This document shows, piece after piece, positions 33,170 through 39,317 of a stretch of DNA of 39,317 nt. Both the position numbers and the translations under genes were made by a program. Numbering within the stretch: position 1 is the stretch's first letter; every line of letters starts with the position of its first letter. A model generated the notes under the pieces. It was not told the DNA's origin. It saw only the letters and a list, made by a program, of their open reading frames with translations, and ran no database searches. The stretch comes from Verrucomicrobiota bacterium (GTDB taxonomy: Bacteria > Verrucomicrobiota > Verrucomicrobiia > Opitutales > Opitutaceae): the NCBI GenBank assembly GCA_016209255.1, contig JACQWL010000102.1:1-39317 (forward strand), in the 5' to 3' direction.

Positions 33170-34504
33170 ATGAACAACGATACTGCGACTCCCGCTGCGA
33201 CCGCGACGAACTCCACCCTCGCGGGAAACTACTTCATCTCCAACTACCCTCCGTTCTCGTTCTGGACGGAAGACCAGAAGATCGAGGTCGAGGTGGCGCT
33301 GAACTCGGAGCCCGTTCCGGGAGTCAAACTCGGGCTCTACCATCACATCCCGTTCTGCCGGAAGCGCTGTCATTTTTGCTATTTTCGCGTCTATACCGAC
33401 AAGAACGCCAAGGACATCCAGACCTACCTGGACGCGACCATTGCCGAACTGAAGTCCCTCGCGGAGCGGCCGCTGGTGAAAGGACGAAAGCCGCACTTCG
33501 TGTATTTCGGTGGCGGCACGCCCTCGTATCTCTCGGCCCGGCAGCTCGGTGAACTGACCGATCGGATGAAGGCCGTCCTGCCCTGGGAGGCCGCGGAGGA
33601 AATCGCCTTCGAGTGCGAACCGGGCACGTTGAACCCGGGAAAACTGACCGCGATCAAGGAACTCGGGGTGACGCGGCTCAGCCTGGGCATCGAGAGCTTC
33701 GACGATCACATTCTCGAGATCAACGGTCGCGCGCATCGCTCCTCCGAGGTGTTCACGGCGTATGAGCGGGCCAAGACGGAGAAGTTCGAGCAGATCAACA
33801 TCGATTTGATCGCGGGCATGGTCGAGGAGACCGAGGCGAAGTGGCAGCGCAACATCGAGCAAACCATCGCGCTCCGGCCGGACAGCGTGACGATCTACCA
33901 GATGGAGATCCCCTACAATACGACGATTTACAAGGAGATGAAGGCCGAGGGAAAACTCGTCGCCCCGGTGGCGGACTGGCAGACGAAACGCCGCTGGGTC
34001 AAGGAGGCCTTTGCCGCGCTGGAGGGCGCCGGCTACTCGATCGCCAGCGGCTACACCGCCGTGCTCAACTCGAAGAAAACGAAGTTCGTCTATCGGGACG
34101 AGCTCTGGAGCGGCGCCGATCTGCTCGGCTTGGGCGTGGCCTCGTTTTCCCACGCCGCCGGCGTCCACTATCAAAATCTGACGGAAATCGACGCCTACCT
34201 CGCCGCGATCAACGCGGGCGAACTGCCCCTCAAGCGGGCCTTTCGCACCTCGCCGGACGAACGCATGATTCGCGAATTCATCCTGCAGATGAAGCTGGGC
34301 CGGGTCGAGCTGGGCTACTTCGCGGAGAAATTCGGGGTCGATATCTCGGAGCGCTTTGCCGGCCAGCTCGAACACCTCGGCGCCGAGGGATTGTTGAAGG
34401 TCTCGGCCACCGAGGTTCGCCTGTCGCGGGACGGATTGCTCTGCGTGGACACGCTGCTGCACGAGTTTTTTCTCCAGCAACACCGCACCTCGCAAATCGT
34501 CTAG
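33170..34504 (+). CDS. HemW/HemN-like radical SAM protein (coproporphyrinogen III oxidase family)
   Basis: The 444-residue protein has the radical SAM cluster motif HIPFCRKRCHFCYF with Cys63, Cys67 and Cys70 (CX3CX2C), then FVYFGGGTPSYLSARQLGEL, FECEPGTLNPGKL, VTRLSLGIESFDDHILEING and INIDLIAGMVEET. All follow the HemN/HemW layout. The C-terminal part (AINAGELPLKRAFRTSPDER and onward) matches the family's accessory domain. Members act as oxygen-independent coproporphyrinogen oxidase, heme chaperones or C-methyltransferases, and motifs alone do not decide among these. The N-terminus is longer than usual. Its neighbours, a chorismate-lyase-like protein and a glycosyltransferase, hint at a specialised biosynthetic role. 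Confidence 0.87.
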   Translation: MNNDTATPAATATNSTLAGNYFISNYPPFSFWTEDQKIEVEVALNSEPVPGVKLGLYHHIPFCRKRCHFCYFRVYTDKNAKDIQTYLDATIAELKSLAERPLVKGRKPHFVYFGGGTPSYLSARQLGELTDRMKAVLPWEAAEEIAFECEPGTLNPGKLTAIKELGVTRLSLGIESFDDHILEINGRAHRSSEVFTAYERAKTEKFEQINIDLIAGMVEETEAKWQRNIEQTIALRPDSVTIYQMEIPYNTTIYKEMKAEGKLVAPVADWQTKRRWVKEAFAALEGAGYSIASGYTAVLNSKKTKFVYRDELWSGADLLGLGVASFSHAAGVHYQNLTEIDAYLAAINAGELPLKRAFRTSPDERMIREFILQMKLGRVELGYFAEKFGVDISERFAGQLEHLGAEGLLKVSATEVRLSRDGLLCVDTLLHEFFLQQHRTSQIV

Positions 34505-34531
34505 GCGGGACGCCCGTCATTCGTGCGAACC

Positions 34532-35089
34532 ATGGAACGTGTAATCGCGAAGGAGCTGCCGGAGGCCTTTTGGCAGTTCATGCGGATAGTCTGGCGCATG
34601 CCGGCGTTCGCTTTGCGACAGCTGCCGGGAATCGAACTGCCCGAGCCGGCCCGGCGTCTGCTCGCCCATTCGAACGACATGACGTCCACCCTCGCGGAGT
34701 TTCACGGGAGCGAGTTGCGGCTGGAGGTTCTTCAGCAACGGTGGCTCGACGACCTTTATCTGCGCGAGGTGTTTCTGCGCACCCGCGACAGCAACCGAAT
34801 CGTGGAATACGGCGTGATCGCCATCGCACTCGAACAGTTCACGCCGGTGCAGCAAGCGGTCATCAAGACCGGCGCGATGCCGCTGGGCGGACTGCTTCGC
34901 CAGCACCAGATCCCATTCGAGAGTGCGCCCATCTGCTATTTCTCCATTGAGACGCATTTACTGGAGGAAACGCATCGGATCGCGCTTGGCCGTCCTGAAT
35001 GTTTCGGCCGGTTCAACCAGCTGGCCAAGCCCACGGGCGAGCCGCTCGCCTGGATCATGGAAATCCTGCCGGCAAACCCGGAATCATGA
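34532..35089 (+). CDS. Chorismate-lyase-like (UbiC/DUF98-fold) protein
   Basis: The 185-residue protein resembles the UbiC/DUF98 fold: LAHSNDMTSTLAEFHGSELR, then LDDLYLREVFLRTRDSNRIV (with the REV strand typical of the fold), EYGVIAIALEQFTPVQQ and the glycine-turn segment IKTGAMPLGGLLRQHQIPFE. UbiC splits chorismate to 4-hydroxybenzoate and pyruvate. Whether the active-site Arg and Glu are all conserved cannot be checked without an alignment, so activity is inferred. I chose the ATG at 34532 over a GTG at 34523. Its stop overlaps the next gene (ATGA at 35086-35089). Confidence 0.65.
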   Translation: MERVIAKELPEAFWQFMRIVWRMPAFALRQLPGIELPEPARRLLAHSNDMTSTLAEFHGSELRLEVLQQRWLDDLYLREVFLRTRDSNRIVEYGVIAIALEQFTPVQQAVIKTGAMPLGGLLRQHQIPFESAPICYFSIETHLLEETHRIALGRPECFGRFNQLAKPTGEPLAWIMEILPANPES

Positions 35090-36396
35090 GAATCGTCTTT
35101 CTAACGCCCGGCACCGGCAGCTACTACTGTGGCGCGTGCATGCGGGACAACGCGCTGGCGATGGAACTCCACCGGTCCGGCCACGATGTCACGATCGTCC
35201 CGATGTATCTGCCGCTGATCCTCGACGAAACCGCGCTGCCGGGTTTCGAAAAAATCCCGGTCTTCTTCGGCGGGATTAACGTTTACCTCCAGCAGAAGAT
35301 GGGGATTTTTCGGAAGACACCGGCGATTTTGGATCGGCTGTTGAACTCCACCGGTCTGCTGCGCTGGGCGGCCGGGCACAGTCACATGACGTCCGCACGG
35401 GAGCACGGCGAGATGACGCTGGAGATGCTCCAGCTCGACCTGGGCCGGTTTCAGAAGGAATGGGACAAGCTCCTCGGCTGGCTCGAACAATCGGCCAGGC
35501 CGGACGTCGTCTGCCTGTCCAATGCGCTTCTGGCCGGTTTTGCCGCCGAACTGAAGCGGCGTCTCGGCGCGCCGGTCGTGCTGTTCTTCCAGGGTGAAGA
35601 TACGTTTCTCGATCATCTGCCCGAACCGTATCGCTCGCGCTGCTGGAGCGTATTGAAGGCGCAACTGGCGGCCTCCGATATCCTGCTCGCCCCCAGTCGC
35701 TACTACGCCGAGTTCATGCGCGAACGGCTGGGCCTGGCCCCGGATTCCATCCAGGTGGTGCATAACGGCATCCAACTCGACGGTTTCAGCGTGGCCGATG
35801 CGCCGCCCGCGTCACCGACCATAGGATACCTCGCGCGCATGAGCCGGGAGAAGGGGCTCGAACTGCTCGTCGACGCCTTCATCATCCTCACGCGCGAACT
35901 GGGCGATGCCACGGCGCGGCTCAAGATCGCGGGCGCCGTTACGGCGGGCGACCAGCGCTCGATCGGGGAATTGAAGCGGCGCATCGCGAGCGCGGGCCTC
36001 GCATCGCGGGTCGAATGGTCTCCGAACGTCACGCGCGAGCAGAAAATTGCGTTCCTGCGCAGCCTGACGCTTTTCTCCGTGCCCACCCTGTATTCGGAGG
36101 CCTTCGGACTCTATGTGCTTGAAGCGATGGCGTGTGGCATTCCCGTGGTGCAGCCGGAGTCGGCGGCTTTTCCCGAGATCGTCGGCGCCACCGGGGGCGG
36201 GGTGTGTGTTCCGCCGCGCGATGCCGGGGCGCTGGCGCGGGCCTGGCAGCAACTGCTGGGCAACGCCGCCCAACGGGCGTCCCTCGGGCGCGCCGGCCGT
36301 TTGGGCGTCGAAAAACATTTCAGCGCCCGGACGATGGGCGAGCGGTTTTGCGTGGCAGCCGGCAGCATCCGGGGCCGTCGCTTGGTCCATCCTTGA
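35086..36396 (+). CDS. Group 4 glycosyltransferase
   Basis: This 436-residue GT-B enzyme has an N-terminal domain starting MRIVFLTPGTGSYYCGACMR, an unusual Cys-containing glycine loop. Further motifs are VVLFFQGEDTFLDHLPEPYR, VVHNGIQLDGF, IGYLARMSREKGLELLVDAF and the EX7E nucleotide-sugar motif in YSEAFGLYVLEAMACGIPVV. It transfers a sugar to an unknown acceptor in the cytoplasm. The start overlaps the stop of the chorismate-lyase-like gene, so a product of that enzyme or of the radical SAM step may be the acceptor. That link is inference only. Confidence 0.92.
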   Translation: MRIVFLTPGTGSYYCGACMRDNALAMELHRSGHDVTIVPMYLPLILDETALPGFEKIPVFFGGINVYLQQKMGIFRKTPAILDRLLNSTGLLRWAAGHSHMTSAREHGEMTLEMLQLDLGRFQKEWDKLLGWLEQSARPDVVCLSNALLAGFAAELKRRLGAPVVLFFQGEDTFLDHLPEPYRSRCWSVLKAQLAASDILLAPSRYYAEFMRERLGLAPDSIQVVHNGIQLDGFSVADAPPASPTIGYLARMSREKGLELLVDAFIILTRELGDATARLKIAGAVTAGDQRSIGELKRRIASAGLASRVEWSPNVTREQKIAFLRSLTLFSVPTLYSEAFGLYVLEAMACGIPVVQPESAAFPEIVGATGGGVCVPPRDAGALARAWQQLLGNAAQRASLGRAGRLGVEKHFSARTMGERFCVAAGSIRGRRLVHP

Positions 36397-36807
36397 ACGA
36401 ATGAAACCACCCGGGCCAGCTTGCGGAAGTTCCACCTCGGACCGGCTGCTGCCGGACGCATTTCCGAACAAAGGATTGGCTCGGCGGGGCGGAGAATGCG
36501 CCATTATCTCTACGGAGCGGTCACGCTTGCGACGATTTCATCCTCTTTCTCTTTCTTCTTTATCTTTCTCTTTCGTCAGGGGCCGGCGGATCGGAGGAGA
36601 AGGGTTGCCCGCCTGCGGCGGCGCCAAAGGCGACCAGGGAGTAAGAGAAAGAAGAAAGAGAAAGATTCGCCGCGCTGATCCTTTGGCTTGCCTGCCTCAG
36701 GCGGGTTGCGGCCACGTGCCGCGGAGCGAAATTTCCGGGCTAAGGACTTTGTCGAGTTGGCTCCTCCGTCTGCTCGCCGCACGCTCCAATCATCAACCGA
36801 TCTCCCC
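36397..36807. repeat. Gene-free gap with long pyrimidine/purine inverted repeat
   Basis: No believable gene is present. TCTTTCTCTTTCTTCTTT opens a 22-bp pyrimidine arm at 36544-36565 that matches, at 21 of 22 positions, the inverted copy at 36644-36665 (AGAGAAAGAAGAAAGAG...), with 78 bp between. Inside and beside it are GC hairpins, CCGCCTGCGGCGG near 36610 and CCTGCCT-C-AGGCGGG at 36691-36705, the latter preceded by GGCTTG. The whole is probably a dispersed palindromic element. Confidence 0.7.
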
Positions 36808-37350
36808 TTGAACGCCGACAAGGTCCTCCCCGAGCACTTTCACTTCTGCCACCGCCGCATGGTCGAGTTCGCGGACACCGACCTTGCCGGCCTTATGCAC
36901 TTCTCGAATTTCTTTCGCTTTGTGGAGTGCGCCGAGCACGCGTTCTTTCGCTCCCTGGGTTTTCGCGTCCATACCTCCGAGGGCGCCGCGCATCAGGGCT
37001 GGCCGCGGCTGGAGGTCTCCTGCAAATACCTGCGGCCCGCGCGCTTTGAGCAGACCCTGGAAATCTGCCTGCGGCTCGAGGAAATCCGCACCAGTAGCGT
37101 GCGCTACGGCTTTTGGATCTTCGCCGCGGATGAGCCCGATCGTTCGCCTCTCGCCACCGGTTCGTGTTCGATCATCCACGTGGCGCTCGACACCAAGGTC
37201 CACCAGATTCGCAAGGCGCCCATCCCCGCCGATCTTCGCCGCGCATTGGAAAGCGCGGTTGCTTCGCCGCGGACCCGCTCTCATAGATTCGCGACCAAAT
37301 CGTCAACGTCCTCGTCTTGTCATTCTGAGCGCAGCGAAGAATCCACTTAG
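36808..37350 (+). CDS. Hotdog-fold acyl-CoA thioesterase (4HBT/YbgC type)
   Basis: I chose the TTG at 36808 (reading MNADKVLPEHFHFCHRRMVE) because the fold begins there and upstream sequence is repeat DNA; no ATG fits. The active-site region VEFADTDLAGLMHFSNFFRF carries the DTD and His/Asn pattern of 4-hydroxybenzoyl-CoA thioesterase-like enzymes, followed by the central helix VECAEHAFFRSLGF. The strands LEVSCKYLRPARFEQTLEIC complete the fold. The substrate is an aryl- or acyl-thioester, not known further. The last ~15 residues (ending CHSERSEEST) are encoded by a dispersed repeat, so the native C-terminus has been altered. Confidence 0.85.
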   Translation: MNADKVLPEHFHFCHRRMVEFADTDLAGLMHFSNFFRFVECAEHAFFRSLGFRVHTSEGAAHQGWPRLEVSCKYLRPARFEQTLEICLRLEEIRTSSVRYGFWIFAADEPDRSPLATGSCSIIHVALDTKVHQIRKAPIPADLRRALESAVASPRTRSHRFATKSSTSSSCHSERSEEST

Positions 37351-37413
37351 ATCCGCGCATCGCAGCCGCAGTCGGGAGTCCAATTGGATTCTTCGCTTCG
37401 CTCAGAACGACAA
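37317..37413. repeat. Dispersed inverted repeat at the end of the thioesterase gene
   Basis: A left arm starting TTGTCATTCTGAGCG (37317 on) and an inverted right arm ending CGCTCAGAACGACAA (to about 37412) pair over ~28 bp, flanking ~38 bp. The arm contains the familiar 'ctgagcg...gaagaatcc' repeat seen across many environmental genomes. It supplies the thioesterase stop codon and ends 49 bp before the next gene. Confidence 0.85.
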
Positions 37414-37461
37414 ATCGAATTCGACCGACACCCATTATCACTCAACTCCGGAGAAAACATC

Positions 37462-37989
37462 ATGCAGTGGTTGTTCTATGTCCTCCTGACCGTTTGCACC
37501 TGGGGCCTCTACGGGGTGTTCCTGCACAGCGGGCAGATCGCGATGAAAGACCCGGAGTTCGGCCGTTATAAGGCCTTTCTCCTTGTCGGCGTCGCCTACT
37601 TTATTTTCGCGGTTCTCGCGCCGCTGGTGATGCTCAAGCTTCAGGGCTCCAACTTCAGCTTTCCGAGCAAGGGCATCTGGATATCGCTGTTCGCCGGCGC
37701 GCTGGGCGCAATTGGCGCGTTCGGCATTCTGCTCGCGTTCGGCGCCAAGGGCACGCCCACGGTGGTCATGTCGATTGTGTTCGCCGGAGCCCCGATTGTG
37801 AACGCGGTCGTGGCCGCCTGGATGCATCCGCCCAAGGGTGGCATCGCGGACGTGCGGTGGCAATTTTACGCCGGCATCGTTATGGCCGCCGCGGGCGGAT
37901 GCCTCGTGAGTCTCTACAAGCCGGCTCCGGCGCCAAAACCCGGGGCCGCCGCCGCCGAGGTTGCGCCCGCCCAGCCTGGCCGGAGCTGA
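37462..37989 (+). CDS. Small EamA/DMT-like membrane protein
   Basis: The 175-residue protein starts at MQWLFYVLLTVCTWGLYGVF and has about five membrane segments, roughly one half of a DMT-family transporter. Visible segments include FLLVGVAYFIFAVLAPLVML, ISLFAGALGAIGAFGILLAF, VVMSIVFAGAPIVNAVVAAW and FYAGIVMAAAGGCLVSLY. The Pro/Ala-rich tail (KPAPAPKPGAAAAEV) is cytoplasmic or periplasmic. Half-size members work as dimers. The substrate is unknown. Only five bases separate it from the PaaK-like ligase gene, so the two are probably co-expressed. Confidence 0.75.
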   Translation: MQWLFYVLLTVCTWGLYGVFLHSGQIAMKDPEFGRYKAFLLVGVAYFIFAVLAPLVMLKLQGSNFSFPSKGIWISLFAGALGAIGAFGILLAFGAKGTPTVVMSIVFAGAPIVNAVVAAWMHPPKGGIADVRWQFYAGIVMAAAGGCLVSLYKPAPAPKPGAAAAEVAPAQPGRS

Positions 37990-37994
37990 CGGTG

Positions 37995-39248
37995 ATGGTT
38001 CCGATCGGACAACTGCAACTGGCCGCGCTCAACCGGCTGATCGCTGCGATTGCTCCCTCGAACCGGTTCTATCGGCGCAAGCTCGCGGCGGCGGACGGGC
38101 TCACGGGCTTCGACTCGCTCGCCCGGTTTTGCGAACGGATGCCGTTCACGACGAAAGAGGAGCTCGCGCGCGATCAGCTGGCGAACCCGCCCTACGGATC
38201 GACGCTGACCTATCCGCAGGAAGCCTACACGCGGTTCCATCAAACCAGCGGCACGGGCGGCCGGCCCATCATCTGGCTCGATAACAGCGAGAGCTGGCAA
38301 TGGGTGTTGGAGAATTGGAAGACGATCTGGCAAAAGGCGGGAGCGGTTCGCGGGGATTCCGTGTTCTTCGCGTTTTCATTCGGGCCGTTTCTGGGCTTCT
38401 GGTCCGCGTTCGACTCCGCGCAGCAGCTTGGTCTCCGCACGATTCCGGCCGGCGGAATGAGCAGCAGTGAACGGTTGCGCTTTCTCCTCGCGCGGCGCCC
38501 GCGAATCCTGTGTTGCACGCCGACCTACGCGCTTCGTCTTGCCGATGTCGCCCGGCAGGAATCGATCGACGTGCGCGATTCGGGCGTCGAGCGCGTCATG
38601 GTCGCGGGCGAACCCGGCGGCAGCATCCCGGCGATTCGCGCCCGGATCGAGCAAAGCTGGCCCGGCGCGCGCGTGGTCGATCATCACGGCATGACGGAGG
38701 TCGGTCCGGTTTCGTATGGTTGCCCGGAGCAACCCACGTTGCTGCGGCTGATGCACCACCGGTATGTTTGCGAAGTGCTGAGGCCCGGAACCAACGAACC
38801 CGTGGCACGCGGGGCGAGTGGAGAACTCGTTCTGACGACACTGGGGCGCGACGCGTGTCCGCTGCTGCGCTATCGGACGGGTGACCTCGTCCGGCCGGTG
38901 GAGATACCCGGCGAAGATCCGGCCGTGTTTGCCCTCGACGGCGGCATTCTCGGCCGGGTTGACGACATGGTGATCGTGCGCGGCGTGAATCTTTATCCTG
39001 CCGCGCTGGACGCGGCGGTTCGATCGGTGGCCGGCGTGCGGGAGTATCAGGTTGAAATCGACCAACGTGGAACGCTCCCCGAAGTCACGGTCCGTTTCGA
39101 AGCGACGGACAACGAGTGCGATCCAAGCGGCGAACTGGCCCGGCACCTGCGCGCCACGTTTCAGATGCGCATCGGGGTCGAAAAGGTGGCGGGCGGAAGC
39201 CTGCCCGTTTTCGAGATGAAGGCGCGCCGCTGGAAAATCCTCGCCTGA
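37995..39248 (+). CDS. PaaK-like AMP-forming acyl/aryl-CoA ligase
   Basis: The 417-residue protein belongs to the phenylacetate-CoA ligase branch of the adenylate-forming enzymes. It has the phosphate loop FHQTSGTGGRPIIWLD, a His/Thr motif VVDHHGMTEVGPVSYG (binding of adenine and acyl group), YRTGDLVRPVEIPGEDP with the ribose-binding Asp, and the hinge LGRVDDMVIVRGVNLYP. A small PaaK C-domain follows. The reaction is ATP-dependent activation of a carboxylic acid to its AMP ester, then CoA thioester. The acid is unknown; an aromatic one is favoured by family. Start is ATG 37995, or GTG one codon earlier. An ABC ATPase begins one base after its stop. Confidence 0.88.
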   Translation: MVPIGQLQLAALNRLIAAIAPSNRFYRRKLAAADGLTGFDSLARFCERMPFTTKEELARDQLANPPYGSTLTYPQEAYTRFHQTSGTGGRPIIWLDNSESWQWVLENWKTIWQKAGAVRGDSVFFAFSFGPFLGFWSAFDSAQQLGLRTIPAGGMSSSERLRFLLARRPRILCCTPTYALRLADVARQESIDVRDSGVERVMVAGEPGGSIPAIRARIEQSWPGARVVDHHGMTEVGPVSYGCPEQPTLLRLMHHRYVCEVLRPGTNEPVARGASGELVLTTLGRDACPLLRYRTGDLVRPVEIPGEDPAVFALDGGILGRVDDMVIVRGVNLYPAALDAAVRSVAGVREYQVEIDQRGTLPEVTVRFEATDNECDPSGELARHLRATFQMRIGVEKVAGGSLPVFEMKARRWKILA

Positions 39249-39249
39249 G

Positions 39250-39317
39250 ATGATTGAAGCATCCCGCGTTTCCAAGACGTACGACAGCCTCGCCGGCCCC
39301 GTGACGGTGCTGCGGGA
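39250..39317 (+). CDS. ABC transporter ATP-binding protein, LolD/MacB-like (5' end only)
   Basis: The frame from ATG 39250 reads MIEASRVSKTYDSLAGPVTV and continues LR at the window edge. This is the first strand pair of ABC ATPases of the LolD/MacB class (usual pattern: L...VSKxY..G...VLR). Only 22 codons are present, so the call rests on this pattern. One base separates it from the ligase stop. Confidence 0.7.
   Translation, partial: MIEASRVSKTYDSLAGPVTVLR

Overview
The window looks like part of a chromosome from the phylum Verrucomicrobiota, most likely the Opitutales/Opitutaceae. This is judged from gene content and style, since no database search was possible. The DNA is GC-rich and Gram-negative: it carries lpxD, bamA, an OmpH/Skp chaperone and a TonB-dependent receptor. 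It also has a PEP-CTERM protein, several beta-propeller proteins of the PQQ-repeat type, and many short palindromic intergenic repeats.

Region 1 (1-8.4 kb) is accessory DNA with damaged genes. It holds the N-terminal half of a group 4 glycosyltransferase, a WecG/TagA glycosyltransferase fused to a STAS domain, and a divergent cyclic-peptide-type ABC exporter. After these come a PAS kinase that lacks its phospho-acceptor domain with its response regulator, a DUF3494/PEP-CTERM protein with a foreign 5' end, and a PAS protein that runs into the tail of an excisionase-like gene. Homology changes abruptly at about 170, 3850, 5715, 6600 and 8270, so this stretch has either lost many internal segments or been mis-joined in assembly.

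Region 2 (8.4-21.8 kb) is intact core chromosome: tRNA-Asn, L25, pth, rpsF, ssb, rplI, terminator, dnaB, bamA, ompH, terminator, lpxD, prs, a DegP/HtrA protease, pyrE (reverse strand), a metallo-beta-lactamase-fold protein with altered metal ligands, and tRNA-Pro. The genes serve translation and replication, outer-membrane assembly, lipid A synthesis and nucleotide synthesis.

Region 3 (21.8-33.1 kb) begins with a truncated integrase. It continues with a TonB-dependent receptor, two secreted PQQ-repeat propellers, a DUF3311 plus sodium:solute symporter pair, an iron-type alcohol dehydrogenase and a propeller lipoprotein. Tight spacing from the second propeller onward suggests one uptake and oxidation locus of unknown substrate. 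A palindromic repeat element lies in or just before the 5' end of each propeller gene.

Region 4 (33.1-39.3 kb) has a coupled trio: a HemW/HemN-like radical SAM protein, a chorismate-lyase-like protein and a group 4 glycosyltransferase. After a repeat-rich gap come a hotdog thioesterase, an EamA-type membrane protein, a PaaK-like AMP-forming ligase and the start of a LolD-type ABC ATPase. The last group may be the edge of a biosynthetic cluster continuing past the window. No CRISPR array or rRNA gene was seen, and no clearly new defence or mobile system can be claimed.
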